12,425 nucleotides of DNA, taken from positions 1 through 12,425 of the forward strand of contig JAHDCB010000040.1 of NCBI GenBank assembly GCA_020630035.1, in the 5' to 3' direction. Below are positions 1 through 6,100 of the stretch, piece after piece. Below the pieces are notes generated by a model, which saw only the letters and a program-made list of their open reading frames with translations, did not search any database and was not told where the DNA came from. How positions within the stretch are numbered: position 1 is the first letter of the stretch; each line of letters starts with the position of its first letter. The translations under genes were made by a program, and so were the position numbers. Origin of the DNA: Gammaproteobacteria bacterium. Its GTDB lineage: Bacteria; Pseudomonadota; Gammaproteobacteria; Chromatiales; Chromatiaceae.

Positions 1-1
1 A

Positions 2-310
2 CAGGCTGTGTTGGCACCTTATGCAGATAGCATTAAAAGTGTCGCTTTGTTTGGTTCCCGAGCGACCGGGACTTATCGTCCGAACTCAGATATTGATCTT
101 GTTTTACACGGTGATGTATCTGCAGTGTTGGTTGGCCGTTTGTATACCTTATTTCAGGAAAGCGCATTGCTGGTAGCGGTTGATGTTAAAGGCTATGATC
201 TTACGACTTACGTTCCACTGAAACGGCATATGGATGCGTGTATGCAGCCTTTATTCAGCCAGCAGCAATTGCAGCATTATCCAGGCAGGTGTTCTGGTGA
301 TGTGAAATAG
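2..310 (+). CDS. MNT-type nucleotidyltransferase, 3' part only
   Basis: This is the C-terminal part of a minimal nucleotidyltransferase of the polymerase-beta superfamily. The signature G-S followed about ten residues later by D-I-D (GSRATGTYRPNSDIDL) is visible about 16-31 codons into the fragment. A third likely metal-binding Asp lies in VAVDV near codon 59. The frame is open to the left edge, so the true start lies outside; the GTG at position 8 is unlikely to be the start because family members have a helix before this point. Small proteins of this type often pair with a HEPN-domain protein. Some MNT/HEPN pairs act as toxin-antitoxin systems in which the MNT protein AMPylates the HEPN toxin. 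No HEPN gene lies downstream, so any partner would be upstream of the window. Family assignment is firm; the biological role is unknown. Confidence 0.85.
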   Translation, partial: QAVLAPYADSIKSVALFGSRATGTYRPNSDIDLVLHGDVSAVLVGRLYTLFQESALLVAVDVKGYDLTTYVPLKRHMDACMQPLFSQQQLQHYPGRCSGDVK

Positions 311-318
311 GTAAGCAG

Positions 319-433
319 CCGCTCCGGTTGTGGCGGGAACAATACAATGGGGAATTCCCAAGGGGGAGGAGCACCGCTCTTGCCCCTTTGGTCGTGGGCG
401 AGGTTGCAACCTGCCCACGATTTAAATTTGATT
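319..433 (+). repeat. Hairpin-rich intergenic repeat, copy 1
   Basis: A non-coding element of about 100-115 bp almost fills the gap between the nucleotidyltransferase stop and purA. A hand alignment of 332-433 with 7842-7942 gives roughly 85% identity with a single-base gap, in the same orientation. It holds three inverted repeats: a weak one at about 319-336 (CCGC/GCGG), a 13-bp stem 360-372/376-388 with a 3-nt loop and one mismatch, and an 8-bp perfect stem 392-399/413-420 enclosing AGGTTGCAACCT. It ends in an AT-rich tail (421-433) conserved in both copies. There is no transposase and no clear target-site duplication. It resembles a REP- or MITE-like dispersed repeat. Confidence 0.8.
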
Positions 434-451
434 CAATGCAGGTAATGAGGT

Positions 452-1768
452 ATGTCGGGTAATCTGGTTGTCATTGGCACTCAGTGGGGCGATGAAGGCA
501 AGGGTAAAATCGTGGACTGGCTGACAGACCAGTTTGCTGCGGTGGTGCGTTTTCAGGGTGGCCACAATGCGGGCCACACCCTGGTGATCCAGGGTGAAAA
601 GACGGTACTGCATCTGATTCCATCAGGGATTCTGCGCCCACAGGTACGTTGCCTGATCGGGAATGGCGTGGTGTTGTCGCTGAGTGCGCTGGTGGAAGAA
701 CTGGAGACACTGGCGCAGGCTGGTATCGCAACGGCTGGTCGGTTGCAGGTGAGCGGTGCGTGTAATCTGATTCTGCCGTATCACATTGCGCTTGATCAGG
801 CGCGTGAGCGTGCACTGGGCAATCTGGCGATTGGTACCACCGGACGGGGTATCGGCCCTTGTTATGAGGATAAGGCTGCTCGCCGGGGCATCCGCCTGTA
901 TGAACTACTGGATGCGGATCACTTCAGCCAGCGGGTGCGAGCAGTGATGGCGTACCACAATGCGATTTTGCAGCAGGTATTTGGCGCTGCGGAGCCACTT
1001 GCCTGTCAGCCGGTGATTGATGCCGCTCTGGCCTATCGGGAACGGATCAAGCCGCTGATTGCAGATGTTCCGGCTGAGTTGCATGCTTTGTCTCAGGCAG
1101 GTCAGCGAATTTTATTTGAGGGTGCGCAGGGTGCCTTACTGGACATTGATCATGGCACCTATCCGTATGTGACTTCATCCAATACCCTGGCAGGCGCTGC
1201 TGCCAGTGGTAGTGGCGTTGGTCCACGTGCGTTGCATTATGTGTTGGGTATTGTGAAGGCGTATACCACGCGGGTGGGCAGCGGGCCATTCCCGACTGAA
1301 CTGGATGATGCAGTGGGCCAGCAGCTAGGCGAGCGGGGCCATGAATTTGGTGCAACGACCGGACGTAAGCGGCGTTGTGGCTGGTTGGATATTGTGGCGT
1401 TGCGGCGTTCGTTGCAGCTGAACAGTGTCAGTGGTCTGTGTGTCACCAAACTGGATGTACTGGACGGCCTGGAGACACTGAAGCTGTGTGTGGCCTACCG
1501 ATATCAGGGTCAGGAACTGACAACACCGCCGATAGACGGCAGGCAGTTTGCGGCTTGTGAGCCGGTATATGAAGAATTGCCAGGTTGGGCTGACAACACG
1601 GCGGGCATCACGTGTTACGACGATTTGCCGGCAGCAGCAAAATCTTATCTGGCGCGGATCGCTGCATTGTGCGATACGCCATTGGCGGTGATCTCAACCG
1701 GGCCGGATCGGACAGAGACGATGGTGCTGGATGCGCAGCTTGACCATATGCAGGTGGCAGACAGATGA
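452..1768 (+). CDS. purA: Adenylosuccinate synthetase PurA
   Basis: PurA joins IMP and aspartate using GTP to form adenylosuccinate, the first committed step from IMP to AMP, in the cytosol. The 438-residue length fits the bacterial family (about 430). Visible motifs: the GTP-binding loop GTQWGDEGKGK (residues 9-19, with catalytic Asp14 and Lys17), the catalytic His42 in GGHNAGHT, the IMP-binding GTTGRGIGP, the GATTGRKRRCGWLD segment near residues 298-310, the guanine-binding TKLDVLDG, and a C-terminal GPDRTETM. The ATG at 452 is preceded by a purine-rich ribosome site (TAATGAGG, 442-449). Its stop overlaps the rpe start by 4 nt, so the two are probably translationally coupled. Copy 1 of the hairpin repeat ends only 18 nt upstream of the start and so makes up most of the untranslated leader or promoter region. 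The hfq-hflX type neighbourhood often seen for purA is absent. Confidence 0.98.
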   Translation: MSGNLVVIGTQWGDEGKGKIVDWLTDQFAAVVRFQGGHNAGHTLVIQGEKTVLHLIPSGILRPQVRCLIGNGVVLSLSALVEELETLAQAGIATAGRLQVSGACNLILPYHIALDQARERALGNLAIGTTGRGIGPCYEDKAARRGIRLYELLDADHFSQRVRAVMAYHNAILQQVFGAAEPLACQPVIDAALAYRERIKPLIADVPAELHALSQAGQRILFEGAQGALLDIDHGTYPYVTSSNTLAGAAASGSGVGPRALHYVLGIVKAYTTRVGSGPFPTELDDAVGQQLGERGHEFGATTGRKRRCGWLDIVALRRSLQLNSVSGLCVTKLDVLDGLETLKLCVAYRYQGQELTTPPIDGRQFAACEPVYEELPGWADNTAGITCYDDLPAAAKSYLARIAALCDTPLAVISTGPDRTETMVLDAQLDHMQVADR

Positions 1769-2457
1769 GACAGGAGGCTAAAATCGCTGCCTCTGTGTTA
1801 GCCGCTGATTTCGCCCGTCTGGGGGAAGAGTGTACGGCGGTGCTGGCATCGGGCGCAGACTGGATCCATTTTGATGTGATGGATAATCATTATGTGCCGA
1901 ACCTGACCTTTGGTCCGATGGTTTGCGCCGCATTGCGACGTCATGGCATCCGTGCACCGATTGATGTACATCTGATGGTGCGGCCTGTAGATCAGTTGAT
2001 AGATGAATTTGCCGCAGCCGGGGCAACTTGTATCACACTGCACCCGGAAGCCACAGATCACCTGGATCGTAGCTTACAGCAGATAAAATCGGCTGGTTGC
2101 CAGGCAGGCCTGGCGTTGAATCCGGCAACCCCGTTGCGCTATCTGGATTATGCGCTGGATCAACTGGATCTGATTCTGCTGATGGCGGTTAATCCTGGCT
2201 TCGGGGGGCAAGCCTTTATTCCGGGTACACTGACTAAGTTACAACAAGTGCGTCAGCGTATTGCAGATCGCCCGGTGCGGCTGTCTGTGGATGGTGGCAT
2301 CAAGGCAGACAATATTGCCCAGGTGGCAGCTGCCGGTGCGGATACCTTTGTGGTCGGTTCCGGTATTTTTGCCGATGCCAGGCCGGATGCTACGTTGCCT
2401 TATCGGCATATTATTCAGGAGATGCAGGCAGCGATCTGCTCTGCACACTTATCATGA
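1765..2457 (+). CDS. rpe: Ribulose-phosphate 3-epimerase
   Basis: Rpe interconverts ribulose 5-phosphate and xylulose 5-phosphate in the pentose phosphate pathway, and in the Calvin cycle where present. The 230-residue TIM barrel shows all the hallmarks: SVLAADF (Ser10), HFDVMDNHYVPNLTFGP with metal ligands His35 and Asp37, VHLMV (His69), LLMAVNPGFGGQAF with the phosphate-binding loop near 140-151, VDGGI with the second catalytic Asp176, and VVGSGIF near 196-202. The start ATG overlaps the purA stop (ATGA) and has a good ribosome site AGGTGG 7 nt upstream. It overlaps the next gene by 4 nt as well, so it sits inside a coupled operon. The usual gammaproteobacterial neighbour, the phosphoglycolate phosphatase gene gph, is replaced here by an inositol-monophosphatase-family gene. 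Confidence 0.97.
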   Translation: MRQEAKIAASVLAADFARLGEECTAVLASGADWIHFDVMDNHYVPNLTFGPMVCAALRRHGIRAPIDVHLMVRPVDQLIDEFAAAGATCITLHPEATDHLDRSLQQIKSAGCQAGLALNPATPLRYLDYALDQLDLILLMAVNPGFGGQAFIPGTLTKLQQVRQRIADRPVRLSVDGGIKADNIAQVAAAGADTFVVGSGIFADARPDATLPYRHIIQEMQAAICSAHLS

Positions 2458-3245
2458 ATCCAGCGACTCAGATTGCCATTCGGGCTGCTCGTAAGGCTGG
2501 TAGCCTGGCGATGCGTTATTTTCACCGGGTTGACACCTTACGCGTGCAGCGGAAGTCAGAACGTGAACTGGTTTCTATGGTAGACCAGCAGGCAGAACAG
2601 ACGATTATTCAGACGATACGGGAAGTGTATCCGGGCCATGCGGTGCTGGCAGAAGAAAGCGGTGTCCAGGGCCAGGGTGATTCTGAGTGGATCATTGATC
2701 CTCTGGATGGGACCCATAATTATCTGCATGGTCTGCCACAGTTTGCGGTTTCCGTTGCATTGCGTCATCGTGGCCTGGTGCAGACTGGCGTTATTTATGA
2801 GCCAGTGTGTAATAACCTGTATGTTGCTGAGCGTGGTGGTGGTGCATTGTTGAATGATCGGCGGTTGCGTATCCGTCAGCAATTGGTATCGCATGGTACC
2901 CTGGTGTGTTCCAGTATGGGACGTTGTGATACCGACCAACAGGCATTATATTTTGCTGTACAACAGGCATTGCTTACGGCAGGTATCAGTTTGCGTCAGA
3001 GTGGTTCGTCAGCCCTGGATCTGGCGCATGTTGCTGCCGGTAGTCTGGACGCCGTCTGGCAGCAGGGTATCCAGCCGTGGGATATTGCCGCAGGTATGCT
3101 CTTGGTGCGCGAGGCAGGTGGCATCGTGACAACTTTGTTGGGAGAGACCAGTTCCCTGGAGCAGGGTGATTTGCTTGCCGGCAACCGCAAGGTGCATGCA
3201 GCGATGTTGCAATATATTGCAACATGTCGTCAGAATAATAAGTAA
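2454..3245 (+). CDS. suhB: Inositol monophosphatase family protein, SuhB-like
   Basis: This is a magnesium-dependent sugar-phosphate phosphatase of the inositol monophosphatase family, 263 residues (E. coli SuhB has 267). Metal-binding and catalytic motifs are complete: SMVDQQAE near 41-48, LAEESG with Glu67/Glu68, WIIDPLDGTHNY with Asp82 and Asp85 (79-90), GSSALDLAHVAAG near 184-196, and PWDIAAG with Asp210. Similarity to SuhB runs through the whole protein. SuhB hydrolyses inositol 1-phosphate in vitro and also acts in rRNA transcription antitermination in E. coli; which role applies here cannot be read from the sequence. The ATG overlaps the rpe stop and has no evident ribosome site of its own, which points to translational coupling. 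Its place after rpe, where gph is usually found, allows the alternative that it acts on another sugar phosphate. Confidence 0.9.
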   Translation: MNPATQIAIRAARKAGSLAMRYFHRVDTLRVQRKSERELVSMVDQQAEQTIIQTIREVYPGHAVLAEESGVQGQGDSEWIIDPLDGTHNYLHGLPQFAVSVALRHRGLVQTGVIYEPVCNNLYVAERGGGALLNDRRLRIRQQLVSHGTLVCSSMGRCDTDQQALYFAVQQALLTAGISLRQSGSSALDLAHVAAGSLDAVWQQGIQPWDIAAGMLLVREAGGIVTTLLGETSSLEQGDLLAGNRKVHAAMLQYIATCRQNNK

Positions 3246-3247
3246 CA

Positions 3248-3270
3248 CAGCGCATTAACGGAATGCGCTG
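3248..3270 (+). other. Hairpin in the suhB to holin-like gene gap
   Basis: A perfect 9-bp inverted repeat, CAGCGCATT / AATGCGCTG, encloses the 5-nt loop AACGG directly after the suhB stop. No run of T follows, so it is not a typical intrinsic terminator. It could slow RNA decay, attenuate transcription or be a degenerate terminator. It marks the only non-overlapping junction in the purA-rrtA run (54 nt between stop and next start). Confidence 0.6.
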
Positions 3271-3299
3271 GTCGTGATCAGTGCAGGTGGAGTAAGTTG

Positions 3300-3842
3300 A
3301 TGCAACAGACGATATCTTTATTGCAGCCGGTCGCACCGATGTTAGCGCAGGTGCTGGATAGTCCGTTTCATGCGCTGGCAAAAAAATATATTCTGAGTCA
3401 TTTGCCGGATACGTTGGCTGATACAGGAGCAGAAGATGAAGCACAGATCCAGGCGTTACTCAGTGAACCTGCTGGTTTGCACGTTCTGAAAGAACTGGAT
3501 CAGCGATTTACCTCTGAGATCAGACAGTTAGGGTTGGATCTTAAATTTGTTAAGAATACTCAACCTGAACCATCGGAGGGTAAGCACCGGAAGAACGGCA
3601 TCATGAATCCGCAGTTTCTGCTGAGTCTGGTGTTTATAACAGCCTATTTTTGTATTGTGTTTTCAATGTTCTTCATTGAGGCCAGCGATCATTTAAATAT
3701 GCTGAAGGGCGAAAACTCTTTTATGAATGAGCTACAGATCCTGCTGGGAGCCCTGACAGCGGGGGTAGGTCAGGTACTGAGTTATTGGTTTGGTCGTGGC
3801 CAGGAGAAAAAACAGCATAAGCCTGCTGACAGTACGTCATGA
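3300..3842 (+). CDS. Small holin-like membrane protein
   Basis: A 180-residue protein with a soluble helical N-terminus and two likely membrane segments (about 106-127 and 144-165), ending in a basic, hydrophilic tail. The organisation resembles prophage and gene-transfer-agent holin-like proteins. In those, a stretch like LLSEPAGLHVLKELD (about 53-67) precedes the membrane part, and the last membrane helix ends in a sequence like the SYWFGRG seen here (161-167). That match is from memory of the family, not a search. I start it at the ATG at 3300, 7 nt after GGTGGAG (3286-3292), rather than the in-frame TTG at 3297. The stop overlaps the rrtA start in ATGA, so the two are probably co-translated. 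No endolysin or other phage gene is nearby. It could equally be an unrelated membrane protein. Confidence 0.75.
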   Translation: MQQTISLLQPVAPMLAQVLDSPFHALAKKYILSHLPDTLADTGAEDEAQIQALLSEPAGLHVLKELDQRFTSEIRQLGLDLKFVKNTQPEPSEGKHRKNGIMNPQFLLSLVFITAYFCIVFSMFFIEASDHLNMLKGENSFMNELQILLGALTAGVGQVLSYWFGRGQEKKQHKPADSTS

Positions 3843-4405
3843 AGTGCCACGGTTGCCTGCTGGCTGGCCCGATGATAGTGAGTGCTGCCTTACTGGGCCT
3901 GGATCAATCTTCCAGTCTGGCCTATCAGCGTGAGGCAGTACAAATGGGTGAGTATTGGCGTTTGTTCAGTGCTCACTGGATACACCTGAATGTTTGGCAC
4001 TGGTTATTCAATGTGGCTGCCTGGCCGTTGATCTATCTGTTGTCTGGTACCAGTATTCCGGCCAGGCACTGGTGTATCGCTTGTTTGTGGTGTTGTTTTG
4101 GGGTCAGTGCTGGTTTATGGTGGTCTGATGTAATCTGGTATGTTGGCTTGTCTGGTGTGTTGCATGGCTTGTTAGTAGTGGCGCTGAGCGGTTGTCGTGA
4201 GCGTTGGCTGGCTATTCTGGTCGGGCTTGGGCTGCTGGTCAAATTAGTCTGGGAACAAGTGGCGATCGGTGCCCAGCATAGTGCCTGGATTGGGCATCCG
4301 GTGCTGGTTGATGCCCATTTGTATGGTGCGGTCAGTGGGTTGTGGTATCTGGTCGTTGTGTTCGTTTGGCGTCGTTATCGAGTTTGGTGTCGTTCCACCG
4401 GCTAA
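3839..4405 (+). CDS. rrtA: Rhombosortase, rhomboid-family intramembrane serine protease
   Basis: A 188-residue polytopic membrane protein with rhombosortase signatures: GEYWRLFSAHWIHLNVWHWLFN (37-58, quoted in two parts: GEYWRLFSAHW and IHLNVWHWLFN), YVGLSGVLHGLL (101-112) with catalytic Ser105 in GLSG, KLVWEQ (135-140), and VDAHLYGAVSG with catalytic His160. Rhombosortases are short rhomboid proteases thought to cleave the C-terminal GlyGly-CTERM tail of certain secreted proteins and so control their anchoring at the surface. No protein complete in this window has such a tail (glycine pair, hydrophobic stretch, basic end), so the substrates must be encoded elsewhere. The start overlaps the stop of the holin-like gene and lacks a ribosome site of its own. 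Its stop codon overlaps that of the convergent Fe-S carrier gene by 4 nt, leaving no room for a shared terminator. Confidence 0.9.
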   Translation: MKCHGCLLAGPMIVSAALLGLDQSSSLAYQREAVQMGEYWRLFSAHWIHLNVWHWLFNVAAWPLIYLLSGTSIPARHWCIACLWCCFGVSAGLWWSDVIWYVGLSGVLHGLLVVALSGCRERWLAILVGLGLLVKLVWEQVAIGAQHSAWIGHPVLVDAHLYGAVSGLWYLVVVFVWRRYRVWCRSTG

Positions 4406-4755
4406 GCGCAGCCGCCACCTTGTTGCGATGGGCAGCCGTTACAGCCAGCGTTGGCGATCGGTTGCAAATTGTTGAATAAAAACTGAGCATCACCGGCCTG
4501 GGTGGCAAAATCAATCTCAACGCCGCGAATATGTTCCAGCGTACCGGCGTCAATCACCAGGGCAAAATCATCATATCGGCAGACTGTATCATCTTCGCTA
4601 ATCTGGTCGGTGAAGGTCATACCGAAGCTCATGCCGCTGCAACCGCCTGGCGTGGCAAAGATACGGATGCCCTCGGCCTCGTCTCCGACTTCACTTTGCA
4701 GTTCAGCCATCTTGTGTTGTGCCGTTGTTGTTAATGTCAGTTGTATATCGTGCAT
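4402..4755 (-). CDS. A-type iron-sulfur carrier (IscA/ErpA/HesB family), atypical cysteines
   Basis: A 117-residue protein of the A-type Fe-S carrier family, which passes clusters to apo-enzymes. The fold signature is clear: RIFATPGGCSGMSFGM with the first conserved Cys39, FALVIDAGTLEHIRGVEIDF in the middle, and LFNNLQPIANAGC near the end. Canonical family members end in Cys-Gly-Cys. Here the motif is AGCNGC, giving Cys105 and Cys108, with an additional Cys116 in a glycine-rich tail (GGGCA). The number of ligands is kept but their spacing differs, so it may be a specialised subfamily member rather than general IscA or ErpA. DsrR-like relatives that lack these cysteines are excluded. It is last in the minus-strand run, 16 nt after trhP, without an obvious ribosome site. 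TrhP needs an Fe-S cluster, so a role in supplying it is plausible but inferred. Confidence 0.88.
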   Translation of the reverse strand: MHDIQLTLTTTAQHKMAELQSEVGDEAEGIRIFATPGGCSGMSFGMTFTDQISEDDTVCRYDDFALVIDAGTLEHIRGVEIDFATQAGDAQFLFNNLQPIANAGCNGCPSQQGGGCA

Positions 4756-4771
4756 AGTTTGTTCTGTCGTG

Positions 4772-6100
4772 TCAGGTCGTTTGTGCGGAGTGGCTGTCGG
4801 TAAAGCGGGTGATCAGTGCCAGATGATCTGCGGCCTGTGGCAAGTGTGTCTGTACCACCCAGCCGCTGCCAGGTGCCTGTTCCAATGGGCTCCCGGTGGT
4901 GTCAAACAGATGTTCCAGGCGGAAGCGTTGATTCCCTGTCGGGGTGATCAGTTCCAGTTCATCGCCCACACTGAATTTGTTTTTGACCGTCAGTTCTGCC
5001 AGCCCGGTGTCGGTATGCACTGTATTCACTTCTGCGACAAATTGTGACTTATCCATGACGGATGCACCCCGGCGATAGGCCTGGAGCTCGTCACTGGCAT
5101 GACGCTGCAGAAAGCCATCGGTATAGCCCCGGCTGGCAAGATTTTCCAGTTCTCCCATCAGTCCCGGGTCAAATGCCCGGCCAGCCACGGCATCGTCTAT
5201 CGCCTGGCGGTAGACCTGGGTGGTGCGGGCGGTGTAGTAGTGTGATTTGGTGCGGCCTTCAATCTTCAGACAGTCGATGCCAATCTGCGTCAGGCGTTGC
5301 ACATGTTCTACGGCTCGCAGGTCTTTTGAATTCATGATGTAGGTGCCATGCTCATCTTCAAAGATCGGCATGAATTCGCCTGGGCGGCTACGCTCTTCCA
5401 GATAATACATTTCATTTGCCGCCGGGTGCCGTTTGATTTGTGAGACCGGAATGGTGGTATCTGCGGCCACGGCATCCAGGTCTTCTTTGGCGATTTTGTA
5501 GTCCCAGCGGCACGCATTGGTGCAGGTGCCCTGGTTGGCGTCACGGTGGTTGAAATAGCCGGATAACAGGCATCGGCCTGAATAGGCGATGCATAAGGCA
5601 CCGTGTACGAATATTTCGAGTTCTATATCCGGGCAGGCGTCACGAATCGCGGCAATTTCGTCCAGGGATAATTCGCGTGACAGAATTACCCGGCTGATGC
5701 CGGCGTTCTGCCAGAACTGCACCCCGGCGGCGTTGACGGTATTTGCCTGGACTGACAGGTGAATCGGCACCTCTGGCCAGCGTTCGCGTATCAGCAGGAT
5801 CAGGCCCGGGTCGGCCATGATCAGGGCGTCCGGCCTCATCTCAATGACCGGTGCCATATCGCGCAGAAAGGTCTCCAGCTTGGCACCGTGTGGCATCGCA
5901 TTGGCTGCAACAAAGAATTGTCGCCCCTGCGCATGTGCTTCAGTGATGCCGATACGCAGGTTGTCGGTCATAAAGTCGTTGTTACGCACCCGCAGGCTGT
6001 AACGTGGCATGCCGGCGTACACTGCATCAGCGCCATATGCAAATGCATAGCGCATGTTGCGCAGTGTTCCGGCGGGGGCTAAGAGTTCAGGGGTGTTCAT
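4772..6100 (-). CDS. trhP: tRNA U34 hydroxylase TrhP (YegQ, peptidase U32 family)
   Basis: A 442-residue U32-family protein closely resembling E. coli TrhP (YegQ). TrhP introduces the 5-hydroxyl on wobble uridine U34, the first step to cmo5U, using prephenate and depending on iron-sulfur cluster biogenesis. Visible features: the N-terminal PELLAPAGTLRNMRYAFAYG barrel start (4-23), EIFVHGALC with Cys170, SGRCLLSGYFNHRDANQG with Cys177, then TCTNACRWDY with Cys193 and Cys197 as the likely Fe-S ligands. YIMNSKDL and LKIEGRTKSHYY follow, and a C-terminal beta domain begins around VKNKFSVGDELELITP. The collagenase annotation often attached to U32 proteins is not supported for this subgroup. The start ATG overlaps the mltF stop (ATGA), so translation is coupled. 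With TusBCE in the same run, the cluster is enriched in tRNA wobble-base modification. Confidence 0.93.
   Translation of the reverse strand: MNTPELLAPAGTLRNMRYAFAYGADAVYAGMPRYSLRVRNNDFMTDNLRIGITEAHAQGRQFFVAANAMPHGAKLETFLRDMAPVIEMRPDALIMADPGLILLIRERWPEVPIHLSVQANTVNAAGVQFWQNAGISRVILSRELSLDEIAAIRDACPDIELEIFVHGALCIAYSGRCLLSGYFNHRDANQGTCTNACRWDYKIAKEDLDAVAADTTIPVSQIKRHPAANEMYYLEERSRPGEFMPIFEDEHGTYIMNSKDLRAVEHVQRLTQIGIDCLKIEGRTKSHYYTARTTQVYRQAIDDAVAGRAFDPGLMGELENLASRGYTDGFLQRHASDELQAYRRGASVMDKSQFVAEVNTVHTDTGLAELTVKNKFSVGDELELITPTGNQRFRLEHLFDTTGSPLEQAPGSGWVVQTHLPQAADHLALITRFTDSHSAQTT

Noticed and set aside
319..433. CRISPR repeat or tRNA-like element
   Set aside because: There are only two distant copies, no spacer periodicity, and no cloverleaf or CCA end; the internal inverted repeats fit an interspersed hairpin element.
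3248..3270. Intrinsic transcription terminator after suhB
   Set aside because: The stem is perfect but lacks a following T-rich run, so I list it only as a hairpin.
3300..3842. Evidence of a prophage
   Set aside because: Only one holin-like gene is present, embedded in a housekeeping run, with no lysin, structural, integrase or attachment-site sequence nearby.
4502..5047. Open reading frame of 181 codons on the plus strand
   Set aside because: It lies opposite the Fe-S carrier and trhP genes, both strongly supported by family motifs, and its translation has no recognisable domain.
4772..6100. Collagenase-like protease annotation for the U32 gene
   Set aside because: The Cys170/177/193/197 set and full-length similarity place it in the TrhP/YegQ tRNA hydroxylase group rather than with secreted peptidases.
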